DNA from: an uncultured Clostridia bacterium
Lineage (GTDB): Bacteria > Bacillota > Clostridia > Oscillospirales > CAG-272
Assembly (NCBI GenBank): GCA_937893945.1
Contig: CALCTA010000181.1
Location: 1-23,900 of the forward strand
Direction of reading: 5' to 3'
DNA: 23,900 bases
The translations under genes and the position numbers were made by a program. Shown here one piece after another: positions 7,716-14,748 of the stretch (its first letter is position 1; each line of letters opens with the position of its first letter). The notes beneath the pieces are model-generated. The model had not been told where the DNA came from, searched no databases, and saw only the letters and a list, made by a program, of their open reading frames with translations.

Positions 7716-8549
7716 TCAGGCAGGGATGCAGCAGTCAACGAGTACCATCTCGGAAGGATAAACTACCTTAGCGCCGTAGAGATGGAGTCCCTTTACCGCA
7801 TCGGCAAAGCGCTTCTCGGGGCGGTATGCGTCGATCTCGGAGAGCTGCTCTGCAAAGGCGATAGCTCTCTTTGTTCTCATGATACACTTGTAGTTGACGT
7901 TTCCGAAATCGTCAACGTCCTTAACGATATTGTTGGAAACGTATATCTTGCATCCTGCGATAGAGCCGATATAACCGTTTTCAAAATTCTCGGAGCTGTT
8001 GGTGAGCGCAAGGTTCTCCTTGAGAATTACCGACGCCACAGCGGGGCTTACCTCAAAAACGACGTTGCTGTTGTCGGTAACGTTGTTTTCGTAAAGCACC
8101 TGGCGAGCGTGGATGATGGTGTCGAGAAGCTTGCCGTCGTTAAGGTCATCGTGAGGTACGTTTCTTGCGGCATAGTTGTAGAGACTGTAAACGTGCTTGT
8201 CTGCCTCGTTAGCCATAGCGTTTGCGGCGCTCTTCATTGCCGCCTCCATAAGCTTAGGAGTGCACTGCGCCTTGTCAACGTCGTCGATCTGGAAGTTGAA
8301 GAACTTAGCCTGATCGATCTTCAGCTCTTTAACGGTGTCCGAAAGTGCCTGAGGGGAGGACATATCCGTGTCCTTTGTGTAGTTGTCAACGACGATATCT
8401 CCGACGCCGCAGATCTTTACGACAGAGCCGGCATTTTTGATCTCGCCCTCGTAGTCGCGGTTACAGTTCGCAACGGCGATATACTGCTTGTCAAGAGATG
8501 TAAGAAGATTTTCGCTCCAGATAGTAGGGATAAAGTTTGTGATTGCCAT
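7716..8549 (-). CDS. phage major capsid (coat) protein, P22 coat/HK97-fold type
   Basis: A 277-residue protein with the layout of short HK97-fold coat proteins in the P22 coat protein group. The N-terminus (FIPTIWSENLLTSLDKQYIA) and the segment GEIKNAGSVVKICGVG match the opening arm and first strands of this family. The stretch LKIDQAKFFNFQIDDVDKAQ (about 76-95) is the family-typical E-loop/spine-helix junction, and the end (LHLYGAKVVYPSEMVLVD) is the closing beta segment. At about 30 kDa it is much shorter than P22 coat (about 430 residues) and would form a minimal shell. It follows the scaffold gene, as in phage operons, with AAAGGA upstream of the ATG at 8549-8547. The frame is fully open, with no sign of decay. 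Confidence 0.85.
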   Translation of the reverse strand: MAITNFIPTIWSENLLTSLDKQYIAVANCNRDYEGEIKNAGSVVKICGVGDIVVDNYTKDTDMSSPQALSDTVKELKIDQAKFFNFQIDDVDKAQCTPKLMEAAMKSAANAMANEADKHVYSLYNYAARNVPHDDLNDGKLLDTIIHARQVLYENNVTDNSNVVFEVSPAVASVILKENLALTNSSENFENGYIGSIAGCKIYVSNNIVKDVDDFGNVNYKCIMRTKRAIAFAEQLSEIDAYRPEKRFADAVKGLHLYGAKVVYPSEMVLVDCCIPA

Positions 8550-8605
8550 AGTTTTTAGATCCTTTCTTTAATTCAAATAATATATGATTTTTGTGTTGAT
8601 GACCG

Positions 8606-8692
8606 TCAATGCCTGAATATGTTCTTGCAGCGTATGCAGCAACCCAGACAGACGAGAATTATGAAGATAATAATTTTAAGATTTACATCCAT
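8606..8692 (-). CDS. possible 28-residue membrane peptide between scaffold and coat genes
   Basis: A short frame begins with an ATG at 8692-8690, overlapping the last codons of the scaffold gene in another frame, and ends with TGA at 8606-8608. It encodes about 28 residues: a polar start (MDVNLK), a hydrophobic run (IIIFIILVCLGCCI), and a cysteine- and basic-rich tail (RCKNIFRH). This is the profile of a single-pass small membrane protein with its positive end inside. AAGGA lies about 12 nt upstream, a little far, but coupling to scaffold translation is plausible. It fills most of the otherwise unexplained 133-nt gap between scaffold and coat genes. It could also be a chance frame; no family is recognised. 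Confidence 0.35.
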   Translation of the reverse strand: MDVNLKIIIFIILVCLGCCIRCKNIFRH

Positions 8693-9330
8693 TTTTTCAT
8701 TGAGTCCTTGATCTTAGAATAATTTGCGTGAACCTCAGCCCGCGACATTCTGCGCACGTCCTCGGGTGAGAAGTATTCACCTGCGGTGTCCTTTCCCGCA
8801 GCTCCGGGCGACTTCTTGGCATTTTTCGCATTTATTTCTGCGATTCGCTTGGCTTCTGCAACCATTCTTTTTTCATAGAGGGCGTAGGATGCGGCGAGGG
8901 GCGCGCCCTGCTTTACGCTCTCCCAGACTGTGTCGGGTATTTCTTCTATAGGTATTTCGGGGAAAAGAGCAACGAAATCACCTATCTCGGCAAGAATTCG
9001 GTTCTGACTTCTTTTCAGCTCCTCGAGCTTTTCTATCTGCTCCTTGAGAAGTTTTATCTCAGACGTCAGCTCCTCGATGCTTTTGTTTGCCGCCTCAAGC
9101 TCGCTTGCTTCTGCAGAGGGCTCGTTATCAGCCTCGGTTTCCTCTTGCACTTCTTCTGTGGGGGAGTCCACCGATACTTCTTCTTGCGATCCTTCGGGCT
9201 GTACTTCGGCTTCAACCGAGAAGGTAGCTTCTATCTCAGCTTCTTTAGTCTCATCTGTGATGACAGAAGCGCTTTCTATCTCCTCTGCTTCGACGAGAGG
9301 AGCATCAAGGGATTTCTTCTTTCTGCTCAT
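8683..9330 (-). CDS. phage capsid scaffolding protein
   Basis: A 215-residue, very acidic, probably elongated protein. The N-terminal 75 residues are Glu/Ser/Val-rich and low in complexity. Residues about 78-115 form a coiled coil (ELEAANKSIEELTSEIKLL and onward). The C-terminus ends in VRRMSRAEVHANYSKI followed by DSMKKW, closely resembling the conserved coat-binding tail of phage scaffold proteins (an R-x-E-V-x-x-N-Y...SMKxW pattern). Its position between portal and coat genes is typical. The ATG overlaps the portal stop by 4 nt (ATGA), implying translational coupling. No prohead protease domain or separate protease gene is seen, so if the system assembles, the scaffold would leave intact as in P22 rather than be cleaved. 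Confidence 0.82.
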   Translation of the reverse strand: MSRKKKSLDAPLVEAEEIESASVITDETKEAEIEATFSVEAEVQPEGSQEEVSVDSPTEEVQEETEADNEPSAEASELEAANKSIEELTSEIKLLKEQIEKLEELKRSQNRILAEIGDFVALFPEIPIEEIPDTVWESVKQGAPLAASYALYEKRMVAEAKRIAEINAKNAKKSPGAAGKDTAGEYFSPEDVRRMSRAEVHANYSKIKDSMKKWM

Positions 9331-10919
9331 ATCTTCGCCTCGCTTTCCGCAAAGGTGTCGCCTACGGCACTCTCCTTTTTGCTTATCTCCTCAAGGAGAC
9401 TGTCGCGGTCGATAAGGCTTCCTATCGGCAGGCGCTTTACGTAATCGGCAGGGCTTATGTAGCCACCGTCAAGCAGCTTGTCAAGCATATTCTGAACGCT
9501 TGAAGCGCTGTATCTCGAAAGCTGTGCCACCTCTGCCTCTGCGCAGAGAATATCCTTTTTAAGCACCGCAAATTCTACCTTTTGTGCCTTGAGCTCGCCC
9601 TTGGAATAGCAGGGAAGCAGGCGCTCTGAGGGATAGTAAGCGCACATCATATCAGCCCATATGTTAGCGATGTCCTCTATCATACGGTAATAAGCACTGC
9701 GTATCTGCTCAAGAGGAATACGGGAGGTCTCCTGAAGCGCAAGTATTGCGCTCGTGTTGTTTGCTTCAAGCGTTCCGAGAGCCGAGTCTGTAGCACCGGT
9801 AAGCTCCTTGGTGAGCGATACCGCTCCGTCAATAAGCTCCATGTAGCCCGACTGCATCTCTCCAACACCTACAACACTTACCGAGTCGGCAATATTGCCG
9901 CCGCCGAAGGCTGCGATCGCCTCGCCTACCTCGTTTGACCATTCGGGTATCTTGCTCTTGTCATAGACTACCTTTGAGAATGCGGTATCTGTCATGTGCT
10001 TCATTACCATAGCATACGCGCGGTTGATGAATTTCTGATTGGGTATAAGAGAGGTTATCGGAGAAGCACCGTGGAAGCTGTTTTTGATGGGTGTCCAGTT
10101 GAGATGAGCGATGGGGTAGAGACGGCAGTCTGTCTTGCCGCGGCGTATCACGCAGTTCTTAGTTGATTTTTCAAATACGACCCTTCCGTCCTCTTTCCAG
10201 AACTTGACGATGTAGGTGGTTTTCTCCTCATCCTCTCCGCTAAGCTCGTATTTTGCCATATCTCCCGATTGCGAGGAATATTCCTCATCGGGCAATATCT
10301 TGGCGATCTCTTCCTCGCTTACTCCCGCGTTTCTTGCTTCATTGCGAAGCTTTCCGACGGGGGCTCTGCCGGCGAGAATGATATATTCCTGAGACTGAAT
10401 ATCGGGCGTGTTTACGTCTGAGGGGAAGACGTTGACGCTGTCGATAAGCTCGGTGGCGATATCGCCCTCAAAGCGCTGGGGACTTGGGAGAGAGCTATCC
10501 CAATAGCAATATATCACGCCGTCTCCCGTAATTGCGGCATCAGTCAGCATTTGAAGCATTTTGCGGTCCATACCGTCCTTCTTCCAACGGTAAGCGGTAT
10601 TTTCAGTCAGCACCTCAACGCCCTTGCGGATATGCTCGGCATCCTCACCGCTTTTTGCAAAGGGGAGATTTTCATCGGTGAATCTGAGCGAGATATTCGC
10701 TGAGGCTACCGAGCATACGAGGTAGTTGATGATCCTGTAAACAATGTTGAATACAGGCTTGGGAAGGTCCTTTCCCTCGCCGTACTGCCATTGCTCGCCG
10801 CGGTAAAAGCGCTCGTTGGTGCGAACAGTCTCGTAAAGCGAGATGCGCCGCTTGTATTCCTTGCCGTTTTCATACTGCTGCCACGCCTTGTTAAGATTGT
10901 TTCTTTCTGAGTTTTTCAT
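9327..10919 (-). CDS. phage portal protein (P22-like)
   Basis: A 530-residue portal protein, the dodecameric ring through which the terminase pumps DNA into the prohead. Family hallmarks include the N-terminal NERFYRGEQWQYGE region (about 35-48), PVFNIVYRIINYLV (about 55-68), the mid-protein NWTPIKNSFHGASPITSLIPNQ segment (positions about 274-295), the long helix around TKELTGATDSALGT, and SAILALQETSRIPLEQIR. The C-terminal part is shorter than P22 gp1 (725 residues), lacking most of the barrel. The ATG at 10919-10917 has AAAGGA 5 nt upstream. It lies 37 nt after the beta-rich structural gene and overlaps scaffold by 4 nt. The sequence is intact across its full length. Confidence 0.88.
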   Translation of the reverse strand: MKNSERNNLNKAWQQYENGKEYKRRISLYETVRTNERFYRGEQWQYGEGKDLPKPVFNIVYRIINYLVCSVASANISLRFTDENLPFAKSGEDAEHIRKGVEVLTENTAYRWKKDGMDRKMLQMLTDAAITGDGVIYCYWDSSLPSPQRFEGDIATELIDSVNVFPSDVNTPDIQSQEYIILAGRAPVGKLRNEARNAGVSEEEIAKILPDEEYSSQSGDMAKYELSGEDEEKTTYIVKFWKEDGRVVFEKSTKNCVIRRGKTDCRLYPIAHLNWTPIKNSFHGASPITSLIPNQKFINRAYAMVMKHMTDTAFSKVVYDKSKIPEWSNEVGEAIAAFGGGNIADSVSVVGVGEMQSGYMELIDGAVSLTKELTGATDSALGTLEANNTSAILALQETSRIPLEQIRSAYYRMIEDIANIWADMMCAYYPSERLLPCYSKGELKAQKVEFAVLKKDILCAEAEVAQLSRYSASSVQNMLDKLLDGGYISPADYVKRLPIGSLIDRDSLLEEISKKESAVGDTFAESEAKI

Positions 10920-10956
10920 AAAATTCCTTTCTTTAGTGTAGCCGTTATTTACGGCG

Positions 10957-12693
10957 TCATCTTGCCTCTATTTTAAGGCTTCTGAGAGTCTGTCTTTCTT
11001 CACCGTCGGCTAAAAGAGTGAAGCTGAAGCTGCGCATCCTGTGCGTGTGGAGCCTTAGCGAGTAGGGCGAATGCTCGGCATCTGAGGTAAGATAAGCATT
11101 TATCTGCTCACCTCGATCGCTGACTATCCTTGTTTCAATACTGCCTCCGTCAAGATCCGCGAATAATACCATAGATTTCAGCCTTTTTGCTTTGGGCGTT
11201 CCTAAGTCTATAACGCCGCTTGTGAGAGATGCTTCTATCGGAGTGCTCGCTGTGTTTCCCAAGGATTTACTGTCAGCACGGTACTCGTCATTGAATACGC
11301 ATATTAAGCTGTCTCCGACAAAGCCGACATCTCCGTCAGCGTCAAAGAATGCGGTCGCGTGGATATTGCTGAATCTGCTCCAAGCTTTCTTTTTGACGTT
11401 GTATATCCAGACTATGCCGTCTCCACCGGCATCGCAGAACCACAGCTCGCCGCGAAGCTCGTCGGCGTACGCTACGGCATTCTTGAAGAATGAAGGCTCA
11501 AGCAGATCGGATATTTCGTCGGAAATGCTGTAGGCGTTGCATTCGTTAAGCTCGTCGGTGTCCGAGGTCCAGCGGAATATAGCGCCTCGTCCTACGCTTA
11601 CGGGGTCGTTGCCGATGCACACAGCTCCGCGCTCGGAAGAGCAACCTATTCTTGAGTTGACGTTCATGACGGGGAATTCCTCCAGACCGCAGGTCGAGCT
11701 GTCCGCTATCCACGCGTCTCCCTCGGTGAGTATCAAGAGACGGTCGAAATGGCGGGTAAGCGCCTTTATAGAATAACGCCCGTCTCCGACAGTGAATTGA
11801 TTGCCCTCACAGAAGTAGATATGCCCGCATTTGGGAAAATGCTTTTCTGCCTCTGCAAGCGATTCACGGCTGACGTAGGTGCTTGTGAAAATAGTGTTCT
11901 CACTCTCGCCGCCCCACATAAACAGACGGCTGTTGTTGATACCGCCGAAAACGTATGCAAATGGAGAGGAGAGGAGATCGGAGACTAGTTCGGCATCACC
12001 CTCACCCTCAAAGGTGAGATCAGCCTCGAGCGCGTCGCCTGTCTCAAGACCTGCGATGTTTATGGTGTTGAATCTTGTGTCAAAGCTGTAGCTGTCGCTT
12101 GAGAGCAATTCTCCGTTTTTATAGACTGCTTTTATTTCGCTTACGGGGTAAAGCGTGGGGAGATAAGCGGAGTGATTTTCCTCTATCTTGTAGGTGATAC
12201 GGGCGTGCCTGTGAAGAAGATTGAGGGGTTCGTTTATCTCTCCGGGATACCCCGTGCCCCAGTCCTTGCCGAAAAGCGGAACGTATCCTGTTATGGGAGA
12301 TGCAGCGTTATCAAGTATCTTGTATATTGTTTTGTTGTCGGTGAGATAGAGAGCATCGCGGAAGTAGAAGAACTGCGCCTTGCCTGATGAAGTCTGGATC
12401 ACCGCAAATAAGGTGGTCTCCCCCGTGCTTATATTAAGCCTATATACGCCGTTAAGCGAAAGAAAATAGCAGGAAAATTTGCCGCCTATAGTACCGCTCC
12501 AGATGGCGCGTACGCCGTAAGGGGCTAAGTAAATGCACTTGTAGCCCTGTCTTTTTTGTAATGAGCCGTCGGGGAGTATGCGAAGGTTCAGGGCGTCTTG
12601 TACGCCGCCTGAGTGGTGGGCTCTCGTGTCTATGCCCTCAAAGCCGCCGTACTCAACGCTCAGATTTTTGTTTGAGTTGGTTCGTTGTGCCAT
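10957..12693 (-). CDS. phage beta-rich structural protein, possibly P22 gp10-like tail hub/stabilisation protein
   Basis: A 578-residue protein rich in beta-strand patterns, with repeated short blocks alternating aromatic and Gly/Asp positions (for example FFYFRDALYLTDN, RLFMWGGESENTIF, RLLILTEGDAWIAD, ELWFCDAGGDGIVWIYN). This suggests a beta-propeller-like body of several blades up to about residue 480 and a beta-sandwich end. The N-terminus (YGGFEGIDTR, then DALNLRILPDGSLQKRQGY) is a pattern I associate with phage proteins that plug or stabilise the portal, such as P22 gp10, and with similar podovirus tail proteins. Here it sits between large terminase and portal rather than after the coat genes. 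The 83-nt gap before it shows no clear gene. The function is inferred; the structural role itself is fairly safe from context. Confidence 0.6.
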   Translation of the reverse strand: MAQRTNSNKNLSVEYGGFEGIDTRAHHSGGVQDALNLRILPDGSLQKRQGYKCIYLAPYGVRAIWSGTIGGKFSCYFLSLNGVYRLNISTGETTLFAVIQTSSGKAQFFYFRDALYLTDNKTIYKILDNAASPITGYVPLFGKDWGTGYPGEINEPLNLLHRHARITYKIEENHSAYLPTLYPVSEIKAVYKNGELLSSDSYSFDTRFNTINIAGLETGDALEADLTFEGEGDAELVSDLLSSPFAYVFGGINNSRLFMWGGESENTIFTSTYVSRESLAEAEKHFPKCGHIYFCEGNQFTVGDGRYSIKALTRHFDRLLILTEGDAWIADSSTCGLEEFPVMNVNSRIGCSSERGAVCIGNDPVSVGRGAIFRWTSDTDELNECNAYSISDEISDLLEPSFFKNAVAYADELRGELWFCDAGGDGIVWIYNVKKKAWSRFSNIHATAFFDADGDVGFVGDSLICVFNDEYRADSKSLGNTASTPIEASLTSGVIDLGTPKAKRLKSMVLFADLDGGSIETRIVSDRGEQINAYLTSDAEHSPYSLRLHTHRMRSFSFTLLADGEERQTLRSLKIEAR

Positions 12694-12776
12694 ACAAAGC
12701 TTTTGCTTCCTTTCAAAGATTTTTGCTCGCTCCGTCTCTTCCGATGCGATAACAGAGAAAACGACGTAATGCCTTA

Positions 12777-14117
12777 TCAGTCGAAAAAGGAGCGGCGCTT
12801 GTTTAGATTTATATTGAAGTCGCGAAGGATAGATCTCTCAATTACGGGAGATTCCTCGCAAGAAATGTGAGGTCTGCTCATTACCGCATATCGCAGAGCC
12901 TCGGGTGCGTGAGTTATTTTGTGAGGGCTGTCGGACGCATCCTCGTTTCTCTTGACGTCGCAGAGAAGTGCGGGGATACATTCAATAAGCTCCTTACATT
13001 CAGAGGATATTCTGATAAACGGGTGTTCCGCCTTTGCCGACAGATACTCGCGAAGAACGCGCCACCCCGGAACTCGTCGGTCATCAGCAGGGCGCATAGG
13101 CGGCATACCGTGTACGCTCTGCATTATCTCAAATCCGCTAAGACCGCTGTCCTGCCGTCTGTTCCAAAGGTCAGGTGAGCATACTGCGTATTCTGCGTTC
13201 TCATTCTCCGCAAGCGCCGTCGCCCGAATGGCAGCCTCGGAGAGTGTGAGCCCGGATTCACAGTGCTCGCGTATTACCCAGACGTTTCCTCTGTCATCTA
13301 TACCTACAAGCAGAGCCGCAAGTCTGTCAAATCCGTAATCAAGAGCTATGAATTTGTTCAGTTTTGAGGGTATCTCGTAACGGGTGCATACGTGGATCGC
13401 AGAGTCAAATTCGGGAAAGAATTGCCCCTCGAATACATCCCATCTTCCGTACAGCCACGCGTCTCTCAGACGCTCCGGGAGCGATTCAAGAGAGGATACG
13501 TATTCGGGGTCTGCTTTCGTAAGAATGGGGTTGTCGTAAACTCGCGCGGGGATAAAGTTGTAATCGTCGGGGTTTTCACCCTCGCGAAAATCTCTGTCAA
13601 CGAATAACCGTTTTACCCAGCTGTGTCCTATGCCGCCGGGGTTGCAGGTGAGATACATTCGATGTGGAAAGGAATTCGAGCCACGCAGACAGGCCTTAAA
13701 TATTGAAAATCTGAATTCGCTCAGTTGCGTTGCCTCGTCAATGGCTATAACGTCGTATTCCTGTCCCTGATATCTGAGTGCATCTCGGTCTGCGGCACAG
13801 TATCCGAGCGCTATCCTGCTTCCGTTGGGGAAGAGAATCGCCTTCTCGGATTCACTGTAGCTGAGTATTCCGTTATACTCGCGCAGAAAGGGTATAACGT
13901 GGTTCGTTTTAAGCTCGGGTAGCGTTCTTCGCACGAGCAGGCAGGACAACCCCTCGTACCGAAGGCACATAGCCACGAGCTTGCGCCGAAGCGCCCAGGA
14001 TTTTCCGCCGCCTCTCGCGCCGCCGTATGCGGTAAATCGTGCGCGGGATGCGAAAAACTCCTTTTGCCTTTTTGTCGGAGAGCCCTTGACGGTAATTACG
14101 TGTGCCTTTTCATTCAT
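12777..14117 (-). CDS. terL: phage terminase large subunit (packaging ATPase and nuclease)
   Basis: The motor that cuts and pumps DNA into proheads. In 446 residues it has an N-terminal ATPase with Walker A GGARGGGKS (32-40), Walker B VIAIDEAT (123-130, acidic residues D127 and E128) and coupling motif TCNPGG (157-162). The C-terminal RNase H-like nuclease starts at ALDYGFD (Asp260), with a second acidic residue in CSPDLWNRRQDS (Asp316) and a third probably at Glu406 in THAPEALRYAV. All catalytic elements are therefore visible, and the length is normal. Its ATG (14117-14115) directly abuts the small-terminase stop, with GGTGAG as ribosome site. An enzyme this well preserved argues against long decay of the locus. 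Confidence 0.93.
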   Translation of the reverse strand: MNEKAHVITVKGSPTKRQKEFFASRARFTAYGGARGGGKSWALRRKLVAMCLRYEGLSCLLVRRTLPELKTNHVIPFLREYNGILSYSESEKAILFPNGSRIALGYCAADRDALRYQGQEYDVIAIDEATQLSEFRFSIFKACLRGSNSFPHRMYLTCNPGGIGHSWVKRLFVDRDFREGENPDDYNFIPARVYDNPILTKADPEYVSSLESLPERLRDAWLYGRWDVFEGQFFPEFDSAIHVCTRYEIPSKLNKFIALDYGFDRLAALLVGIDDRGNVWVIREHCESGLTLSEAAIRATALAENENAEYAVCSPDLWNRRQDSGLSGFEIMQSVHGMPPMRPADDRRVPGWRVLREYLSAKAEHPFIRISSECKELIECIPALLCDVKRNEDASDSPHKITHAPEALRYAVMSRPHISCEESPVIERSILRDFNINLNKRRSFFD

Positions 14118-14561
14118 TTACTCACCGTCCTCAAGTATATCGTGCTCAAATCTTATTTGCAGCTGCTTATCATTATCAGATGAAGTCCTTGGCGTACTGT
14201 CGTAGCCTAGACGCTTCTTTAGATACGCTGAGATAAGCGTTGCGGACAATCCTGAATTGAGCGCTTCGTCCTCAAGCACGGCAAGTATTTTCCCATGCTC
14301 CGACGGATATTTTGCCGCCAAGATCTCAAGCTCTACCGTTCCCACGCCTAAATATCGGCAGAAGCCCGCAAGATTTGGAAATGATGCTTTTGATTGCTCC
14401 TTTGCCCGTGCTCTTGACGGCTTTTTCGTTAGATTTTCCTCTGTACAGACCGCTCCGTCATCCGACGGCTGTGAGGCACAAAGCTCAAGATAGCGCTCAA
14501 GCATCTCCTCCAGTCTCCCGTTTTCACAAAGCTCCTCCAAAGAGCCTTGAGCGGAATTCAT
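14118..14561 (-). CDS. terS: phage terminase small subunit
   Basis: A 147-residue protein, first in the phage operon. The N-terminal part (1-60) is acidic then basic. Residues about 63-120 (NLAGFCRYLGVGTVELEILA, then a helix ending LISAYLKKRLGY) match the helical core of phage small terminases, whose pattern is a GLxxYLGV helix-turn-helix-like start and a closing LKxxxGY. Small terminases recognise the packaging site and load the large subunit. A very strong ribosome site (AAAGGAGG) precedes the ATG at 14561-14559. The family assignment rests on this core pattern plus its position directly before terL, with no gap between the genes. Confidence 0.78.
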   Translation of the reverse strand: MNSAQGSLEELCENGRLEEMLERYLELCASQPSDDGAVCTEENLTKKPSRARAKEQSKASFPNLAGFCRYLGVGTVELEILAAKYPSEHGKILAVLEDEALNSGLSATLISAYLKKRLGYDSTPRTSSDNDKQLQIRFEHDILEDGE

Positions 14562-14634
14562 TTATGTTTCCTCCTTTCTCTCTGTTACCGCAAGCTGATT
14601 TTACTACGAAAAAGGGTGTCAAACAGTCGCCCAA

Positions 14635-14669
14635 AGTCTCACTCAGTCTCAAATTTTGAGACTTTTGAG
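14635..14669. promoter_or_regulatory. palindromic operator-like site upstream of the phage operon
   Basis: A palindrome with 9-bp arms and a single central base spans 14645-14663 (AGTCTCAAA, T, TTTGAGACT). An extra direct copy of AGTCTCA lies at 14635-14641 and a further TTTTGAG at 14663-14669, so half-sites repeat on both sides. It sits about 75-110 bp before the terS start and just after the terminator of the previous operon, where a repressor or activator would act. It has no T-run typical of a terminator. Protein binding is inference. Confidence 0.5.
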
Positions 14670-14684
14670 GATTTTTTTAAAAAA

Positions 14685-14723
14685 AGCAAAAAAAAAGAGC
14701 GCAGCCACGATTGGCTGCACTCT
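14685..14723 (-). terminator. intrinsic terminator of the exported-protein operon
   Basis: A 12-bp stem (14723-14712 with 14707-14696, one G-T pair) with a 4-nt loop, followed on the minus strand by a run of T. It ends the lipoprotein/membrane-protein operon before the phage module, so the phage genes must use a promoter between about 14685 and 14562. Confidence 0.92.
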
Positions 14724-14748
14724 AAAAGAATACTTTTATTAAGTTTTA

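Larger units (their letters stand above)
7196..14670 (-). mobile_element. prophage-derived head and DNA-packaging module (no integrase or lysis genes)
   Basis: Seven intact minus-strand genes in a typical phage morphogenesis series: small terminase, large terminase, beta-rich structural protein, portal, scaffold, coat, and a head-completion-like protein. Gaps are short or overlapping (0, 83, 37, -4, 133 and 21 nt). The unit begins just after the terminator of the neighbouring membrane-protein operon and ends at its own terminator. No integrase, excisionase, repressor, replication, tail, holin, endolysin or protease gene is visible within it or in the adjacent genes, and no tRNA or flanking att-like duplication was found. 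The portal and coat look like compact relatives of the P22-type (podovirus) set. It may be a remnant or a domesticated cluster; see the findings. Confidence 0.78.

Noticed and set aside
7782..8558. 258-codon plus-strand frame opposite the coat gene
   Set aside because: Almost exactly mirrors the coat gene; valine/cysteine-rich antisense composition, no start signal.
12694..12776. Small gene in the 83-nt gap between terL and the beta-rich structural gene
   Set aside because: Only an open frame without a start codon is present, contiguous with the downstream gene's frame; not convincing.
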